This document shows, piece by piece, positions 1 through 11,642 of a DNA stretch of 64,000 bases (the first letter of the stretch is position 1; each line of letters begins with the position of its first letter). Both the position numbers and the translations under genes were made by a program. The notes under the pieces were generated by a model. The model searched no databases and was not told the origin of the DNA. It worked only from the letters and a program-made list of their open reading frames with translations. Source of the stretch: Meconema thalassinum (lineage: Eukaryota > Arthropoda > Insecta > Orthoptera > Tettigoniidae); NCBI GenBank assembly GCA_946902985.2, contig OX336395.1:288667065-288731064 (forward strand), given 5' to 3'.

Positions 1-275
1 GTGTAGAGTGGCAATTATTTTCTTTTGGCGTGACGATCGTGCGGGTCAACTTGTAGTGTAGAGTGGCAATTATTATCTGTTGGCGTGACGGTCGTGCGGG
101 TCAACTTGTAGTGTAGAGTGGCAATTATTTTCTGTTGGCGTGTTGGTCGTGCGGGCCAACTTGTAGTGTAGAGTGGCGATTATTATCCGCTCGCGTGACG
201 ATAGTGCGGGCCAACTTGTAGCGTAGAGTGGCAATTATTATTTGTTGGCGTGATGGTCGTGAGGGTCAACTTGTA
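1..275 (+). repeat. Five-monomer block identical to 4658-4932
   Basis: The first five units carry a distinctive variant string: TTATTTTCTTTTGG in unit 1, TTATTTTCTG with GTGTTGG in unit 3, TCCGCTCGCG with GATAGTG in unit 4, and TTATTTG with GTGAGGG in unit 5. The same five units in the same order, without a difference I can see, occur at 4658-4932. From unit 6 (276) the two places diverge. The left edge is therefore a fragment of the same block type, joined near 276 to the material that leads into HOR copy A. Confidence 0.9.
56..110 (+). repeat. Representative consensus monomer (55 bp)
   Basis: This unit matches my by-eye consensus exactly. Blocks: GTGTAGAGTGG (1-11), CAATTATTATCT (12-23), GTTGGC (24-29), GTGACGGTC (30-38), GTGCGGGTC (39-47), AACTTGTA (48-55). 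The two 9-bp blocks at 30-47 agree at 7 of 9 positions. Composition is G19 T18 A10 C8. Common variants are C at position 2, C at 5, GCGATT, GATGATT or GAGATT in place of GCAATT near 11-16, A at 24, A at 27 or 28, T at 34, A at 36, A or T at 42, and C at 46. The choice of position 1 is arbitrary; it follows the window start. Confidence 0.95.
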
Positions 276-2255
276 GTGTAGAGTGGCGATTATTATCTGT
301 TGGCGTGACGGTCGTGCGGGTCAACTTGTAGTGTCGAGTGGCAATTATTATCTGTTGGCTTGACGATCGTGCGGGACAACTTGTAGTGTAGAGTGGCAAT
401 TATTATCTGTTGGCGTGACGGTCGTGCGGGTCATCTTGTAGTGTAGAGTGGCAATTATTATCTATTAGCGTGACGGTCGTGCGGGTCAACTTGTAGTGTA
501 GAGTGATGATTATTATCTGTTGGCGTGATGGTCGTGGGGGTCAACTTGTACTGTAGAGTGATGATTTTTATCTGTTGGCGTGATGGTCGTGCGGGTCAAT
601 TTGTAGTGTAGAGTGGCGATTATTATCTGTTGGCGTGATGGTCGTGCGGGTCAACTTGTAGTGTCGAGTGGCGGTTATTATCTGTTGGCGTGATGGTCGT
701 GCGGGTCAACTTGTAGCGTAGAGTGGCAATTATTATCTGTTGGCGTGATGGTCGTGCGGGTCAACTTGTAGTGTAGAGTGGCGATTATTATCTGTTGGCG
801 TGACGGTCGTGCGGGTCAACTTGTAGTGTCGAGTGGCAATTATTATCTGTTGGCTTGACGATCGTGCGGGACAACTTGTAGTGTAGAGTGGCGATTATTA
901 TCTGTTGGCGTGACGATCGTGCGGGTCAACTTGTAGTGTAGAGTGGCAATTATTATCTGTTGGCGTGACGATCGTGCGGGTCAACTTGAAGCATAGAGTG
1001 GCGATTATTATCTGTTGACGTGACGATCGTGCGGGTCAACTTGTAGTGTAGAGTGGCAATTATTATCTGTTGGCGTGACGATCGTGAGGGTCAACTTGTA
1101 GCACAGAGTGGCGATTATTATCTGTTGGCGTGACAGTCGTGAGGTTCAACTTGTAGCATAGAGTGGCAATTATTATCTGTTGACGTGACGATCGTGCGGG
1201 TCAACTTGTAGTGTAGAGTGGCGATTATTATCTGTTGGCGTGACGGTCGTGAGGGTCAACTAGTAGTGTAGAGTGGCAATTATTATCTGTTGGCCTGACG
1301 GTCATGCGGGTCAACTTGTAGTGTAGTGTGGCAAATATTATCTGTTAGCGTGACGGTCGTGCGGGTCAACTTGTAGTGTAGAGTGGCAATTATTATCTGT
1401 TGGCGTGAGGGTCGTGAGGGTCAACTTGTAGTTTAGAGTGGCAATTATTATCTGTTGGCGTGACGGTCGTGAGGGTCAACTTGTAGTGTAGAGTGGAAAT
1501 TATTATCTGTTGACTTGACGGTCGTGCGGGTCAGCTTGTAGTATAGAGTGGCAATTATTATCTGTTGGCGTGACGGTCGTGCGGGCCAACTTGTAGCGTA
1601 GAGTGGAGATTATTATCTGTTGGCGTGACGGTCGTGCGGGTCAACTTGTAGTGTAGAGTGGCAATTAATAACTGTTGGCGTGACGGTCGTGAGGGTCAAC
1701 TTGTAGCGTAGAGTGGCAATTAGTAACTGTTGGCGTGACGGTCGTGCGGGTCAGCTTGTAGTATACAGTGGCAATTATTATCTGTTGGCGTGACGGTCGT
1801 GCGGGCCAACTTGTAGCGTAGAGTGGAGATTATTATCTGTTGGCGTGACAGTCGTGAGGGTCAACTTGTAGCGTAGAGTGGCAATTATTATCTGTTGGCG
1901 TGACGGTCGTGAGGGTCAACTTGTAGCGTAGAGTGGCAATTAATAACTGTTGGCGTGACGGTCGTGCGGGCCAACTTGTAGCGTAGAGTGGCAATTATTA
2001 TCTGTTGGCGTGACGATCGTGCGGGTCAACTTGTAGTGTAGAGTGATGATTATTATCTGTTGGCGTGATGGTCGTGCGGGTCAACTTGTAGTGTAGAGTG
2101 ATGATTATTATCTGTTGGCGTGACGGTCGTGCGGGTCAACTTGTAGTGTAGAGTGATGATTATTATCTGTTGGCGTGATGGTCGTGCGGGTCAACTTGTA
2201 GTGTAGAGTGGCAATTATTATCTTTTGGCGTGACGATCGTGCGGGTCAACTTGTA

Positions 2256-2301
2256 GCGTAGTGTGGTGATTATTATCTGTTGGCGTGACGGTCAACTTGT
2301 A
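2256..2301 (+). repeat. 46-bp monomer, type 1 (copy A)
   Basis: Starts GCGTAGTGTGGTGATT and reads GTGACGGTCAAC, so the second 9-bp block (39-47) is missing. The GGTC that ends both 9-bp blocks flanks the loss. The next unit starts TCGTAGAG, a variant shared with copy B only. Confidence 0.93.
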
Positions 2302-2686
2302 TCGTAGAGTGGCGATTATTATCTGTTGGCGTGATGGTCGTGCGGGTCAACTTGTAGCGTAGAGTGGCAATTATTATCTGTTGGCGTGATGGTCGTGCGG
2401 GTCAACTTGTAGCGTAGAGTGGCGATTATTATCTGTTTGCGTGACGGTCGTGCGGGTCAACTTGTAGCGTAGAGTGGCGATTATTATCTGTTGGCGTGAC
2501 GGTCGTGCGGGTCAACTTGTAGCGTAGAGTGGCGATTATTATCTGTTGGCGTGATGGTCGTGCGGGTCAACTTGTAGCGTAGAGTGGAGATTATTATCTG
2601 TTGGCGTGACGGTCGTGCGGGTCAACTTGTAGCGTAGAGTGGAGATTATTATCTGTTGGCGTGATGGTCGTGCGGGTCAACTTGTA

Positions 2687-3126
2687 GCGTAGAGTGGCGA
2701 TTATTATCTGTTGGCGTGATGGTCGTGCGGGTCAACTTGTAACGTAGAGTGGCAATTATTATCTGTTGGCGTGATGGTCGTGCGGGTCAACTTGTAGCGT
2801 AGAGTGGCGATTATTATCTGTTGGCGTGATGGTCGTGCGGGTCAACTTGTAGCGTAGAGTGGCGATTATTATCTGTTGGCGTGATGGTCGTGCGGGTCAA
2901 CTTGTAGCGTAGAGTGGCGATTATTATCTGTTGGCGTGATGGTCGTGCGGGTCAACTTGTAACGTAGAGTGGCAATTATTATCTGTTGGCGTGATGGTCG
3001 TGCGGGTCAACTTGTAGCGTAGAGTGGCGATTATTATCTGTTGGCGTGATGGTCGTGCGGGTCAACTTGTAGCGTAGAGTGGCGATTATTATCTGTTGGC
3101 GTGATGGTCGTGTGGGTCAACTTGTA
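2687..3126 (+). repeat. Local 220-bp tetramer duplication in copy A
   Basis: Units 2687-2906 and 2907-3126 are a tandem duplication of four monomers. The diagnostic unit beginning ACGTAGAG appears twice, at 2742 and 2962, exactly 220 bp apart, whereas copy B has it once (16694). Only the second tetramer ends with the GTGTGGG variant found at the matching place in B (16804), which helps place the duplication boundary. Confidence 0.85.
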
Positions 3127-3896
3127 GCGTAGAGTGGCAATTATTATCTGTTGGCGTGACGGTCGTGCGGGTCAACTTGTAGCGTAGGGTGGCGATTATT
3201 ATCTGTTGGCGTGACGGTCGTGCGGGCCAACTTGTAGTGTAGAGTGGAGATTATTATCTGTTGGCGTGATGGTCGTGCGGGTCAACTTGTAGCGTAGAGT
3301 GGCGATTATTATCTGTTGGCGTGACGGTCGTGCGGGTCAACTTGTAGTGTAGAGTGGCAATTATTATCTGTTGGCGTGATGGTCGTGCGGGTCAACTTGT
3401 AGCGTAGGGTGGCGATTATTATCTGTTGGCGTGATGGTCGTGCGGGTCAACTTGTTGTGTCGAGAGGCGATTATTATCTGTTGCCGTGACGATCGTGCGG
3501 GTCAACTTGTAGCATAGAGTGGCAATTATTATCTGTTGGCGTGACGATCGTGCGGGTCAACTTGTAGTGTAGAGTGATGATTATTATCTATTGGCGTGAT
3601 GGTTGTGCGGGTCAACTTGTAGTGTAGAGTGGCAATTATTATCTGTTGGCATGACGATCGTGCGGGTCAACTTGTAGCGTAGGGTAGCAATTATTATCTG
3701 TTGGCGTGACGATCGTGCGGGTCAACTTGTAGTGTAGAGTGATGATTATTATCTATTGGCGTGATGGTTGTGCGGGTCAACTTGTAGTTTAGAGTGGCGA
3801 TTATTATCTGTTGGCGTGATGGTCGTGCGGGTTAACTTGTAGTGTCGAGTGGCGATTATTATCTGTTGGCGTGACGGTCGTGCGGGTCAACTTGTA

Positions 3897-4116
3897 CTGT
3901 AGAGTGATGATTTTTATCTGTTGGCGTGATGGTCGTGCGGGTCAACTTGTAGTTTAGAGTGGCGATTATTATCTGTTGGCGTGATGGTCGTACGGGTCAA
4001 CTTGTAGTGTCGAGTGGCGATTATTATCTGTTGGCGTGATGGTCGTGCCGGTCGACTTGTAGTGTAGAGTGATGATTATTATCTGTTGGCGTGACGGTCG
4101 TGCGGGTCAACTTGTA
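3897..4116 (+). repeat. 220-bp tetramer inserted in copy A only
   Basis: Four monomers (starts 3897, 3952, 4007, 4062) have no counterpart in copies B or C, where the flanking units are adjacent (B: 17629 matches A: 4117). The first units carry ACTGTAGAGTGATGATTTTT then AGTTTAGAG, a pair otherwise found near 7022-7080 and throughout family II. Unit 4007 ends GCCGGTCGAC, a pair of variants seen again only at about 29836. This looks like a non-allelic patch rather than a local duplication. Confidence 0.8.
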
Positions 4117-4281
4117 GCGTAGAGTGGTAATTATTATCTGTTGGCGTGACGATCGTGCGGGTCAACTTGTAGTGTAAAGTGGCAATTATTATCTGTTGGC
4201 GTGACGATCGTGCGGGTCAACTTGTAGCGTAGGGTGGCAATTATTATCTGTTGGCGTGACGATCGTGCGGGTCAACTTGTA

Positions 4282-4327
4282 GCGTAGTGTGGTGATTATT
4301 ATCTGTTGGCGTGACGGTCAACTTGTA
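4282..4327 (+). repeat. 46-bp monomer, type 1 (copy A, second)
   Basis: Same GCGTAGTGTGGTGATT signature and 9-bp loss as 2256, followed by a GTGTCGAG unit. This second context is the one repeated in family II. Confidence 0.93.
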
Positions 4328-4602
4328 GTGTCGAGTGGCGATTATTATCTGTTGGCGTGATGGTCGTGCGGGTCAACTTGTAGTGTCGAGTGGCGATTAT
4401 TATCTGTTGGCGGGACGATCGTGCGGGTCAACTTGTAGCATAGAGTGGCAATTATTATCTGTTGGCGTGACGATCGTGCGGGTCAACTTGTAGTGTAGAG
4501 TGATGATTATTATCTATTGGCGTGATGGTCGTGCGGGTCAACTTGTAGTTTAGAGTGGCGATTATTATCTGTTGGCGGGATGGTCGTGCGGGTTAACTTT
4601 TA

Positions 4603-5372
4603 GTGTCGAGTGGCGATTATTATCTGCTGGTGTGATGGTCGTGCGGGTCAACTTGTAGTGTAGAGTGGCAATTATTTTCTTTTGGCGTGACGATCGTGCG
4701 GGTCAACTTGTAGTGTAGAGTGGCAATTATTATCTGTTGGCGTGACGGTCGTGCGGGTCAACTTGTAGTGTAGAGTGGCAATTATTTTCTGTTGGCGTGT
4801 TGGTCGTGCGGGCCAACTTGTAGTGTAGAGTGGCGATTATTATCCGCTCGCGTGACGATAGTGCGGGCCAACTTGTAGCGTAGAGTGGCAATTATTATTT
4901 GTTGGCGTGATGGTCGTGAGGGTCAACTTGTAGTGTAGAGTGGCAATTATTATCTGTTGGCGTGATGGTCGTGCGGGCCAACTTGTAGTGTAGAGTGGCA
5001 ATTATTATCTGTTGGCGTGTTGGCCGTGCGGGCCAACTTGTAGTGTAGAGTGGCAATTATTATCTGTTAGCGTGACGGTCGTGCGGGTCAACTTGTAGTG
5101 TAGAGTGGCAATTATTATCTGTTGGCGTGACGATCGTGCGGGTCAACTTGTAGTGTAGAGTGGCAATTATTATCTGTTAGCGTGTTGGTCGTGCGGGCCA
5201 ATTTGTAGCGTAGAGTGGCAATTATTATCTGTTGGCGTGACGATCGTGCGGGTCAACTTGTAGTGTAGAGTGGCAATTATTATCTGTTTGCGTGATGGTC
5301 GTGCGGGTCACCTTGTAGTATAGAGTGGCAATTATTATCTGTTGGCGTGACGGTCGTGAGGGTCAACTTGTA
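4603..5372 (+). repeat. Alternative segment, copy A version (14 monomers)
   Basis: Between the shared GTGTCGAG unit and the shared GGAAATT unit, copy A has 14 monomers including TTTTCTTTTGG and TCCGCTCGCG units. Copies B and C have a different run of about 23 monomers here, including a type-2 46-bp unit and AATAATT and CCGGTC variants. Family II carries the A-type version (for example from about 30388). One of the two was substituted in by recombination; direction is not determined. Confidence 0.75.
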
Positions 5373-7936
5373 GTGTAGAGTGGAAATTATTATTTGTTGA
5401 CTTGACGGTCGTGCGGGTCAGCTTGTAGTAGAGAGTGGCAATTATTATCTGTTGGCGTGACGGTCGTGCGGGCCAACTTGTAGCGTAGAGTGGAGATTAT
5501 TATCTGTTGGCGTGACGGTCGTGAGGGTCAACTTGTAGCGTAGAGTGGCAATTATTATCTGTTGGCGTGTTGGTCGTGAGGGTCAACTTGTAGCTTAGAG
5601 TGGCAATTATTATCTGTTGGCGTGACGGTCGTGAGGGTCAACTTGTAGCGTAGAGTGGAGATTATTATCTGTTAGCGTGACGGTAGTGCGGGTCAACTTG
5701 TAGCGTAGAGTGGCAATTATTATCTGTTGGCGTGACGGTCGTGAGGGTCAACTTGTAGGGTAGAGTGGCAATTATTATCTGTTGGCGTGACGGTCGTGCG
5801 GGCCAACTTGTAGCGTAGAGTGGCAATTATTATCTGTTGGCGTGACGATCGTGCGGGTCAACTTGTAGTGTAGAGTGATGATTATTATCTGTTGGCGTGA
5901 TGGTCGTGCGGGTCAACTTGTAGTGTAGAGTGGCAAATATTATCTGTTGGCGTGATGGTCGTGCGGGCCAACTTGTAGTGTAGAGTGGCAATTACTATCT
6001 GTTGGCGTGATGGTCGTGTGGGTCAACTTGTAGTGTTGAGTGGCAATTATTATCTTTTAGCGTGACGGTCGTGCGGGTCAACTTGTAGTGTAGAGTGGCA
6101 ATTATTATCTATTAGCGTGACGGTCGTGCGGGTCAACTTGTAGTGTAGAGTGGCAATTATTATCTGTTGGCGTGACGGTCGTGCGGGTCAATTTGTAGTG
6201 TAGAGTGGCAATTATTATCTGTTGGCGTGATGGTCGTGTAGGTCTACTTGTAGTGTAGAGTGGCAATTATTATCTGTTAGCGTGACGGTCGTGCGGGTCA
6301 ACTTGTAGTGTAGAGTGGCAATTATTATCTGTTAGCGTGACGGTCGTGCGGGTCAACTTGTAGTGTAGAGTGGCAATTATTATCTGTTGGCGTGACGGTC
6401 GTGCGGGTCAATTTGTAGTGTAGAGTGGCAATTATTATATGTTGGCGTGATGGTCGTGTGGGTCAACTTGTAGCGTAGAGTGGCAATTATTATCTATTGG
6501 CGTGACGATCGTGCGGGTCAACTTGTAGTTTAGTGTGGCAATTATTATCTGTTAGCGTGACAGTCGTGCCGGTCAACTTGTAGTGTAGAGTGGCAATTAT
6601 TATCTATTAGCGTGACGGTCGTGCGGGTCAACTTGTAGTGTAGAGTGGCAATTATTATCTGTTAGCGTGACGGTCGTGCGGGTCAACTTGTAGTGTAGAG
6701 TGGCAATTATTATCTGTTGGCGTGACGGTCGTGCGGGTCAACTTGTAGTGTAGAGTGGCAATTATTATCTATTAGCGTGACGGTCGTGCGGGTCAACTTG
6801 TAGTGTAGAGTGATGATTATTATCTGTTGGCGTGATGGTCGTGCGGGTCAACTTGTAGCGTAGAGTGGCGATTATTATCTGTTGGCGTGATGGTCGTGCG
6901 GGTCAACTTGTAGCGTAGAGTGGCGATTATTATCTGTTGGCGTGACTGTCGTTCGGGTCAACTTGTAGTGTAGAGTGATGATTATTATCTGTTGGCGTGA
7001 TGGTCGTGCGGGTCAACTTGTACTGTAGAGTGATGATTTTTATCTGTTGGCGTGATGGTCGTGCGGGTCAACTTGTAGTTTAGAGTGGCGATTATTATCT
7101 GTTGGCGTGATGGTCGTACGGGTCAACTTGTAGTGTCGAGTGGCGATTATTATCTGTTGGCGTGACGGTCGTGCGGGTCAACTTGTAGTGTCGAGTGGCA
7201 ATTATTATCTGTTGGCTTGACGATCGTGCGGGACAACTTGTAGTGTAGAGTGGCAATTATTATCTGTTGGCGTGACGATCGTGCGGGTCAACTTGTAGCA
7301 AAGAGTGGCGATTATTATCTGTTGACGTGACGATCGTGCGGGTCAACTTGTAGTGTAGAGTGGCAATTATTATCTGTTGGCGTGACGATCGTGCGGGTCA
7401 ACTTGTAGCATAGAGTGGCGATTATTATCTGTTGGCGTGACGGTCGTGAGGGTCAACTTGTAGCATAGAGTGGCAATTATTATCTGTTGACGTGACGATA
7501 GTGCGGGTCAACTTGTAGTGTAGAGTGGCGATTATTATCTGTTGACTTGACGGTCGTGCGGGTCAGCTTGTAGTATAGAGTGGCAATTATTATCTGTTGG
7601 CGTGACGGTCGTGCGGGCCAACTTGTAGCTTACAGTGGAGATTATTATCTGTTGGCGTGACGGTCGTGAGGGTCAACTTGTAGCGTAGAGTGGCGATTAT
7701 TATCTGTTGGCGTGACGGTCGTGAGGGTCAACTTGTAGCGTAGAGTGGCAATTATTATCTGTTGGCGTGATGGTCGTGCGGGTCAACTTGTAGCGTAGAG
7801 TGGCGATTATTATCTATTAGCGTGACGGTCGTGCGGGTCAACTTGTAGTGTAGAGTGGCAATTATTATCTGTTGGCGTGACGGTCGTGCGGGCCAACTTG
7901 TAGCGTAGAGTGGCAATTATTATCTGTTGGCGTGAC

Positions 7937-10900
7937 GATCGTGCGGGTCAACTTGTAGTGTAGAGTGATGATTATTATCTATTGGCGTGATGGTCGTGCG
8001 TGTCAACTTGTAGTTTAGAGTGGCGATTATTATCTGTTGGCGTGATGGTCGTGCGGGCTAACTTGTAGTGTCGAGTGGCGATTATTATCTGTTGGCGTGA
8101 TGGTCGTGCGGGTCAACTTGTAGTGTAGAGTGGCAATTATTATCTGTTGGCGTGACGATCGTGCGGGTCAACTTGTAGTGTAGAGTGGCAATTATTATCT
8201 GTTGGCGTGACGGTCGTGCGGGTCAACTTGTAGTGTAGACTGGGAATTATTATCTGTTGGCGTGTTGGTCGTGCGGGCCAACTTGTAGTGTAGAGTGGCG
8301 ATTATTATCCGCTCGCGTGACGATCGTGCGGGCCAACTTGTAGCGTAGAGTGGCAATTATTATTTGTTGGCGTGATGGTCGTGAGGGTCAACTTGTAGTG
8401 TAGAGTGGCAATTATTATCTGTTGGCGTGACGATCGTGCCGGTCAACTTGTAGTGTAGAGTGGCAATTATTATCTGTTGGCGTGACGGTCGTGCGGGTCA
8501 ACTTGTATTGTAGAGTGGCAATTATTATCTGTTGGCGAGTTGGTCGTGCGGGCCAACTTGTAGTGTAGAGTGGCGATTATTATCCGCTCGCGTGACGATC
8601 GTGCCGGCCAACTTGTAGTGTAGAGTGGCAATTATTATCTGTTGGCGTGATGGTCGTGCGGGCCAACTTGTAGTTTAGAGTGGCAATTATTATCTGTTGG
8701 CGTGTTGGTCGTGCGGGCCAACTTGTAGTGTAGAGTGGCAATTATTATCTGTTAGCGTGACGGTCGTGCGGGTCAATTTGTAGCGTAGAGTGGCAATTAT
8801 TATCTGTTGGCGTGACGATCGTGCGGGTCAACTTGTAGTGTAGAGTGGCAATTATTATCTGTTTGCGTTATGGTCGTGCGGGTCAGCTTGTAGTATAGAG
8901 TGGCAATTATTATCTGTTGGCGTGATGGTCGTGAGGGTCAACTTGTAGTATAGAGTGGCAATTATTATCTGTTGGCGTGACGGTCGTGCGGGCCAACTTG
9001 TAGCGTCGAGTGGAGATTATTATCTGTTGGCGCGACGGTCGTGAGGGTCAACTTGTAGCGTAGAGTGGCAATTATTATCTGTTGGCGTGACGGTCGTGCG
9101 GGCCAACTTGTAGCGTAGAGTGGCAATTATTATCTGTTGGCGTGACGGTCGTGCGGGCCAACTTGTAGCGTAGAGTGGCGATTATTATATGTTGGCGTGA
9201 CGGTCGTGCGGGCCAACTTGTAGCGTAGAGTGGCAATTATTATCTGTTGTCGTGACGGTCGTGCGGGCCAACTTGTAGCGCAGAGTGGCAATTATTATCT
9301 GTTGGCGTGACGATCGTGCGGGTCAACTTGTAGTGTAGAGTGATGATTATTATCTGTTGGCGTGACGGTCGTGAGGGTCAACTTGTAGCATAGAGTGGCA
9401 ATTATTATCTGTTGGCGTGACGGTCGTGCGGGCCAACTTGTAGCGTAGAGTGGCAATTATTATCTGTTGGCGTGACGGTCGTGCGGGCCAACTTGTAGCG
9501 TAGAGTGGCAATTATTATCTGTTGGCGTGACGGTCGTGAGGGTCAACTTGTAGCGTAGAGTGGCAATTATTATCTGTTGGCGTGACGGTCGTGCGGGCCA
9601 ACTTGTAGCGTAGAGTGGCAATTATTATATGTTGGCGTGACGATCGTGCGGGTCAACTTGTAGTGTAGAGTGATGATTATTATCTGTTGGCGTGATGGTC
9701 GTGCGGGTCAACTTGTAGCGGAGAGTGGCGATTATTATCTGTTGGCGTGATGGTCGTGCGGGCCAACTTGTAGTGTAGAGTGGCAATTATTATCTGTTGG
9801 CGTGATGGTCGTGTGGGGCAACTTGTAGTGTAGAGTGGCAATTATTATCTGTTGGCGTGACGATCGTGCGGGTCAACTTGTAGTATAGAGTGGCAATTAT
9901 TATCTGTTGGCGTGATGGTCGTGCGGGCCAACTCGTAGTGTAGAGTGGCAATTATTATCTGTTGGCGTGATGGTCGTGTGGGGCAACTTGTAGTGTAGAG
10001 TGGCAATTATTATCTGTTGGCGTGACGATCGTGCGGGTCAACTTGTAGTATAGAGTGGCAATTATTATCTGTTGGCGTGATGGTCGTGCGGGCCAACTTG
10101 TAGTGTAGAGTGGCAATTATTATCTGTTGGCGTGATGGTCGTGTGGGGCAACTTGTAGTGTAGAGTGGCAATTATTATCTGTTAGCGTGACGGTCGTGCG
10201 GGTCAACTTGTAGTGTAGAGTGGCAATTATTATCTAATAGCATGACGGTCGTGCGGGTCAACTTGTAGTGTAGAGTGGCAATTATTATCTGTTGGCGTGA
10301 CGGTCGTTTGGGTCAATTTGTAGTGTAGAGTGGCAATTATTATCTGTTGGCGTGATGGTCGTGTGGGTCAACTTGTAGTGTAGAGTGGCAATTATTATCT
10401 GTTAGCGTGACGGTCGTGCGGGTCAACTTGTAGTGTAGAGTGGCAATTATTATCTATTAGCGTGACGGTCGTGCGGGTCAACTTATAGTGTAGAGTGGCA
10501 ATTATTATCTGTTAGCGTGACGGTCGTGCGGGTCAACTTGTAGTGTAGAGTGGCAATTATTATCTATTAGCGTGACGGTCGTGCGGGTCAACTTGTAGTG
10601 TAGAGTGGCAATTATTATCTGTTGGCGTGACGATCGTGCGGGTCAACTTGTAGTGTAGAGTGGCAATTATTATCTGTTGGCGTGACGGTCGTGCGGGTCA
10701 TCTTGTAGTGTAGAGTGGCAATTATTATCTATTAGCGTGACGGTCGTGCGGGTCAACTTGTAGTGTAGAGTGATGATTATTATCTGTTGGCGTGATGGTC
10801 GTGGGGGTCAACTTGTACTGTAGAGTGATGATTTTTATCTGTTGGCGTGATGGTCGTGCGGGTCAATTTGTAGTGTAGAGTGGCGATTATTATCTGTTGG

Positions 10901-11621
10901 CGTGATGGTCGTGCGGGTCAACTTGTAGTGTCGAGTGGCGGTTATTATCTGTTGGCGTGATGGTCGTGCGGGTCAACTTGTAGCGTAGAGTGGCAATTAT
11001 TATCTGTTGGCGTGATGGTCGTGCGGGTCAACTTGTAGTGTAGAGTGGCGATTATTATCTGTTGGCGTGACGGTCGTGCGGGTCAACTTGTAGTGTCGAG
11101 TGGCAATTATTATCTGTTGGCTTGACGATCGTGCGGGACAACTTGTAGTGTAGAGTGGCGATTATTATCTGTTGGCGTGACGATCGTGCGGGTCAACTTG
11201 TAGTGTAGAGTGGCAATTATTATCTGTTGGCGTGACGATCGTGCGGGTCAACTTGAAGCATAGAGTGGCGATTATTATCTGTTGACGTGACGATCGTGCG
11301 GGTCAACTTGTAGTGTAGAGTGGCAATTATTATCTGTTGGCGTGACGATCGTGAGGGTAAACTTGTAGCACAGAGTGGCGATTATTATCTGTTGGCGTGA
11401 CAGTCGTGAGGTTCAACTTGTAGCATAGAGTGGCAATTATTATCTGTTGACGTGACGATCGTGCGGGTCAACTTGTAGTGTAGAGTGGCGATTATTATCT
11501 GTTGGCGTGACGGTCGTGAGGGTCAACTAGTAGTGTAGAGTGGCAATTATTATCTGTTGGCCTGACGGTCATGCGGGTCAACTTGTAGTGTAGTGTGGCA
11601 AATATTATCTGTTAGCGTGAC
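7937..11621 (+). repeat. 3685-bp tandem duplication, left copy (67 monomers)
   Basis: Diagnostic variants recur exactly 3685 bp (67 x 55) downstream: GCGTGTCAAC at 8001 and 11686 (ends of the shared units), TCCGCTCGCG units at 8288 and 11973 and again at 8563 and 12248, GCGGAGAG at 9718 and 13403, and GTGAGGGTAAAC and GCACAGAG near 11350 and 15035. Every rare variant I compared is shared, including GGGTAAAC, which copy A lacks at the matching place near 1090. The duplication is therefore young relative to the HOR. Confidence 0.92.
9718..10157 (+). repeat. 165-bp trimer amplified about 2.7 times
   Basis: Three monomers, ending GCGGGCC, GTGTGGGGC and GACGATCG...GGGTC, repeat in order: 9718-9882, 9883-10047 and two units of a third at 10048-10157. 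The marker GTGTGGGG is at 9811, 9976 and 10141, spaced 165 bp. The second trimer alone has CAACTCGTAG. Confidence 0.9.
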
Positions 11622-11642
11622 GATCGTGCGGGTCAACTTGTA
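11588..11642 (+). repeat. Hybrid junction monomer of the 3685-bp duplication
   Basis: The left half (TAGTGTGGCAAATATT, GTTAGCG) matches the monomer at 15273, while the right half (GACGATCGTGCGGG) matches the monomer at 7903. The switch lies within the shared GCGTGACG at 11615-11622. A hybrid unit that keeps the 55-bp register is the product expected from unequal crossing-over between monomers 67 units apart. Confidence 0.9.

Larger units (their letters stand above)
386..10652 (+). repeat. HOR family I, copy A (10,267 bp, 187 monomers)
   Basis: Copy boundaries are set at units carrying the diagnostic GGGTCATCTTG followed by a CTATTAGCG unit (386, 10653, 14338, 24431). Length equals 187 monomers with two of 46 bp. 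Copy A tracks copy B up to about 4600 at offsets of 13,952 and then 13,512 bp; the change of 440 bp is two tetramer additions in A (2687-3126 and 3897-4116). From about 4603 to 5372 A carries different monomers from B, and rejoins it at the GGAAATT unit 5373 (B: 19371). The span about 4062-8500 resembles HOR family II, with a constant offset of 25,785 bp to family II at 4051, 4282 and 4823. Confidence 0.85.
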
